Part shown: piece by piece, positions 53,555 to 54,149 of the stretch
Position numbering within the stretch: the stretch's first letter is position 1
How the letters are laid out: each line of letters opens with the position of its first letter
DNA from: M55B129 sp964506505
GTDB taxonomy: Bacteria > Bacillota > Dethiobacteria > DTU022
Assembly: GCA_964506505.1 (NCBI GenBank)
Contig: CAZDKY010000035.1
Coordinates: forward strand, 1-54,149
Reading direction: 5' to 3'
Length of the DNA stretch: 54,149 nt
Notes under the pieces: generated by a model
The model's database searches: none
Told to the model about the DNA's origin: nothing
Seen by the model: the letters and a program-made list of their open reading frames with translations, nothing else
Translations under genes and position numbers: made by a program

Positions 53555-54149
53555 ATTCCTATCCTCCTCGCTCTCATGATTCATGATCGATAATAAAATA
53601 TTTATTATCATGTAACTTTAGATGATTCGTGTTTTCATCAGGATAATCCATGACCAGCATTGAATCTTTAATAAATCCTGTACAACTAACGGGAAATATT
53701 TCAATCAGGATCAACTTTCTTTGTTTCGATATTACTACTTTATTCTAATCTACCTTAATTTCTCTTTCAATTATTATTATTTTGGTAGAACTATAATAGT
53801 CTGACATGATAAAACAATTGAAGCTGTGAAGAAATGGCTTTTCGTTTTACAAAAACCCCAAGATGCTCATTATGATTTAGTTTTGCCCATTTATACCAGT
53901 ATTTTGATATATGATAATATCTCTGGAATTCCCCGATTCTGTAGGCTCAAAAAAATATAGTTATTCTTGTTGTGCTGTCTCTACCCCATTATGGCTCTTT
54001 TGACAAACAAACGGCGCCCTAATAAGGAATTCTACTCTTGATGCGTTAGCCCTTCCAGAGTTTTCTTCGTATTGAGCCCGGTTTTATATTCTTATTGGTC
54101 ATTTTCTAAAACCTCTTTTAAAGCCCTGGGAATCTGTTTAATAATTTCA
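53555..54149. other. Right-end region without a recognised gene
   Basis: About 595 A+T-rich bases. On the minus strand the last 180 bases read as broken protein-like pieces (for example EIIKQIPRALKEVLEN, then a stop) in more than one frame, which may be remains of a decayed gene continuing beyond the window. No intact frame, tRNA or terminator was recognised. Confidence 0.4.

Noticed and set aside
1..54149. CRISPR array, prophage or intact insertion sequence
   Set aside because: No regularly spaced repeats, integrase, or full transposase with inverted repeats were seen.

Overview
The window is a bacterial chromosome segment from the Clostridia side of the Bacillota (Firmicutes). The pointers are the monoderm gene orders (smpB-ssrA next to rnr-secG-eno-tpiA-pgk, rapZ-whiA, ftsE-ftsX-murein hydrolase-ctpA-PDZ protein, secA-prfB), a long-form HPF, an S-box (SAM-I) riboswitch in front of metK, sigma-54, and a CooC/AcsF-type ATPase that points to CO dehydrogenase metabolism. 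The genus cannot be named from the sequence.

Layout. 1-6.4 kb: a type I restriction-modification operon (hsdM-hsdS-hsdR, hsdR running off the left edge) and a PIN-like protein. 6.5-25.4 kb: an almost unbroken minus-strand housekeeping block: tmRNA and smpB, a nitroreductase, RNase R, secG, enolase, triosephosphate isomerase, phosphoglycerate kinase, sigma-54, WhiA, RapZ, a Cof-type HAD phosphatase and uvrC-uvrA-uvrB behind a promoter with a LexA-like box. 25.4-32 kb: a GDT1-type transporter and an envelope/division cluster (PDZ membrane protein, CtpA, M23 murein hydrolase, FtsX, FtsE). 32-44 kb: YitT, release factor 2 with its programmed frameshift, SecA with a long insertion, a MobA-like protein, HPF (possible SigH promoter), ComF, RecD2 (apparent CTG start), and MetK with its SAM riboswitch. 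44-50.8 kb: a phosphoribosyltransferase, the CooC-like ATPase, a plus-strand dimethylarginine dimethylaminohydrolase (DDAH)-like enzyme, and a convergent minus-strand operon of methylamine methyltransferases. 51.5-53.6 kb: an A+T-rich plus-strand NTF2-like/SDR pair and a minus-strand flavodoxin. The right end is non-coding.

The most notable part is 45.9-50.8 kb. Two adjacent genes, mtbB (dimethylamine methyltransferase) and mttB (trimethylamine methyltransferase), are each interrupted by one in-frame TAG at the position where the archaeal enzymes carry pyrrolysine. Reading both TAGs as pyrrolysine restores full-length proteins, so this bacterium very probably encodes the 22nd amino acid. In agreement, only 5 of 40 genes with a visible stop end in TAG, and each of these five has a TAA or TGA in frame within 1-7 codons. 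The neighbouring DDAH-like gene would release dimethylamine, the MtbB substrate, from dimethylarginine. This suggests, as an inference, a route from protein-derived dimethylarginine through dimethylamine to a corrinoid-bound methyl group and then the Wood-Ljungdahl pathway. A UPF0173 metallo-hydrolase is the last gene of the methyltransferase operon. The cognate corrinoid proteins, the reductive activator and the pyl genes were not found in the window.
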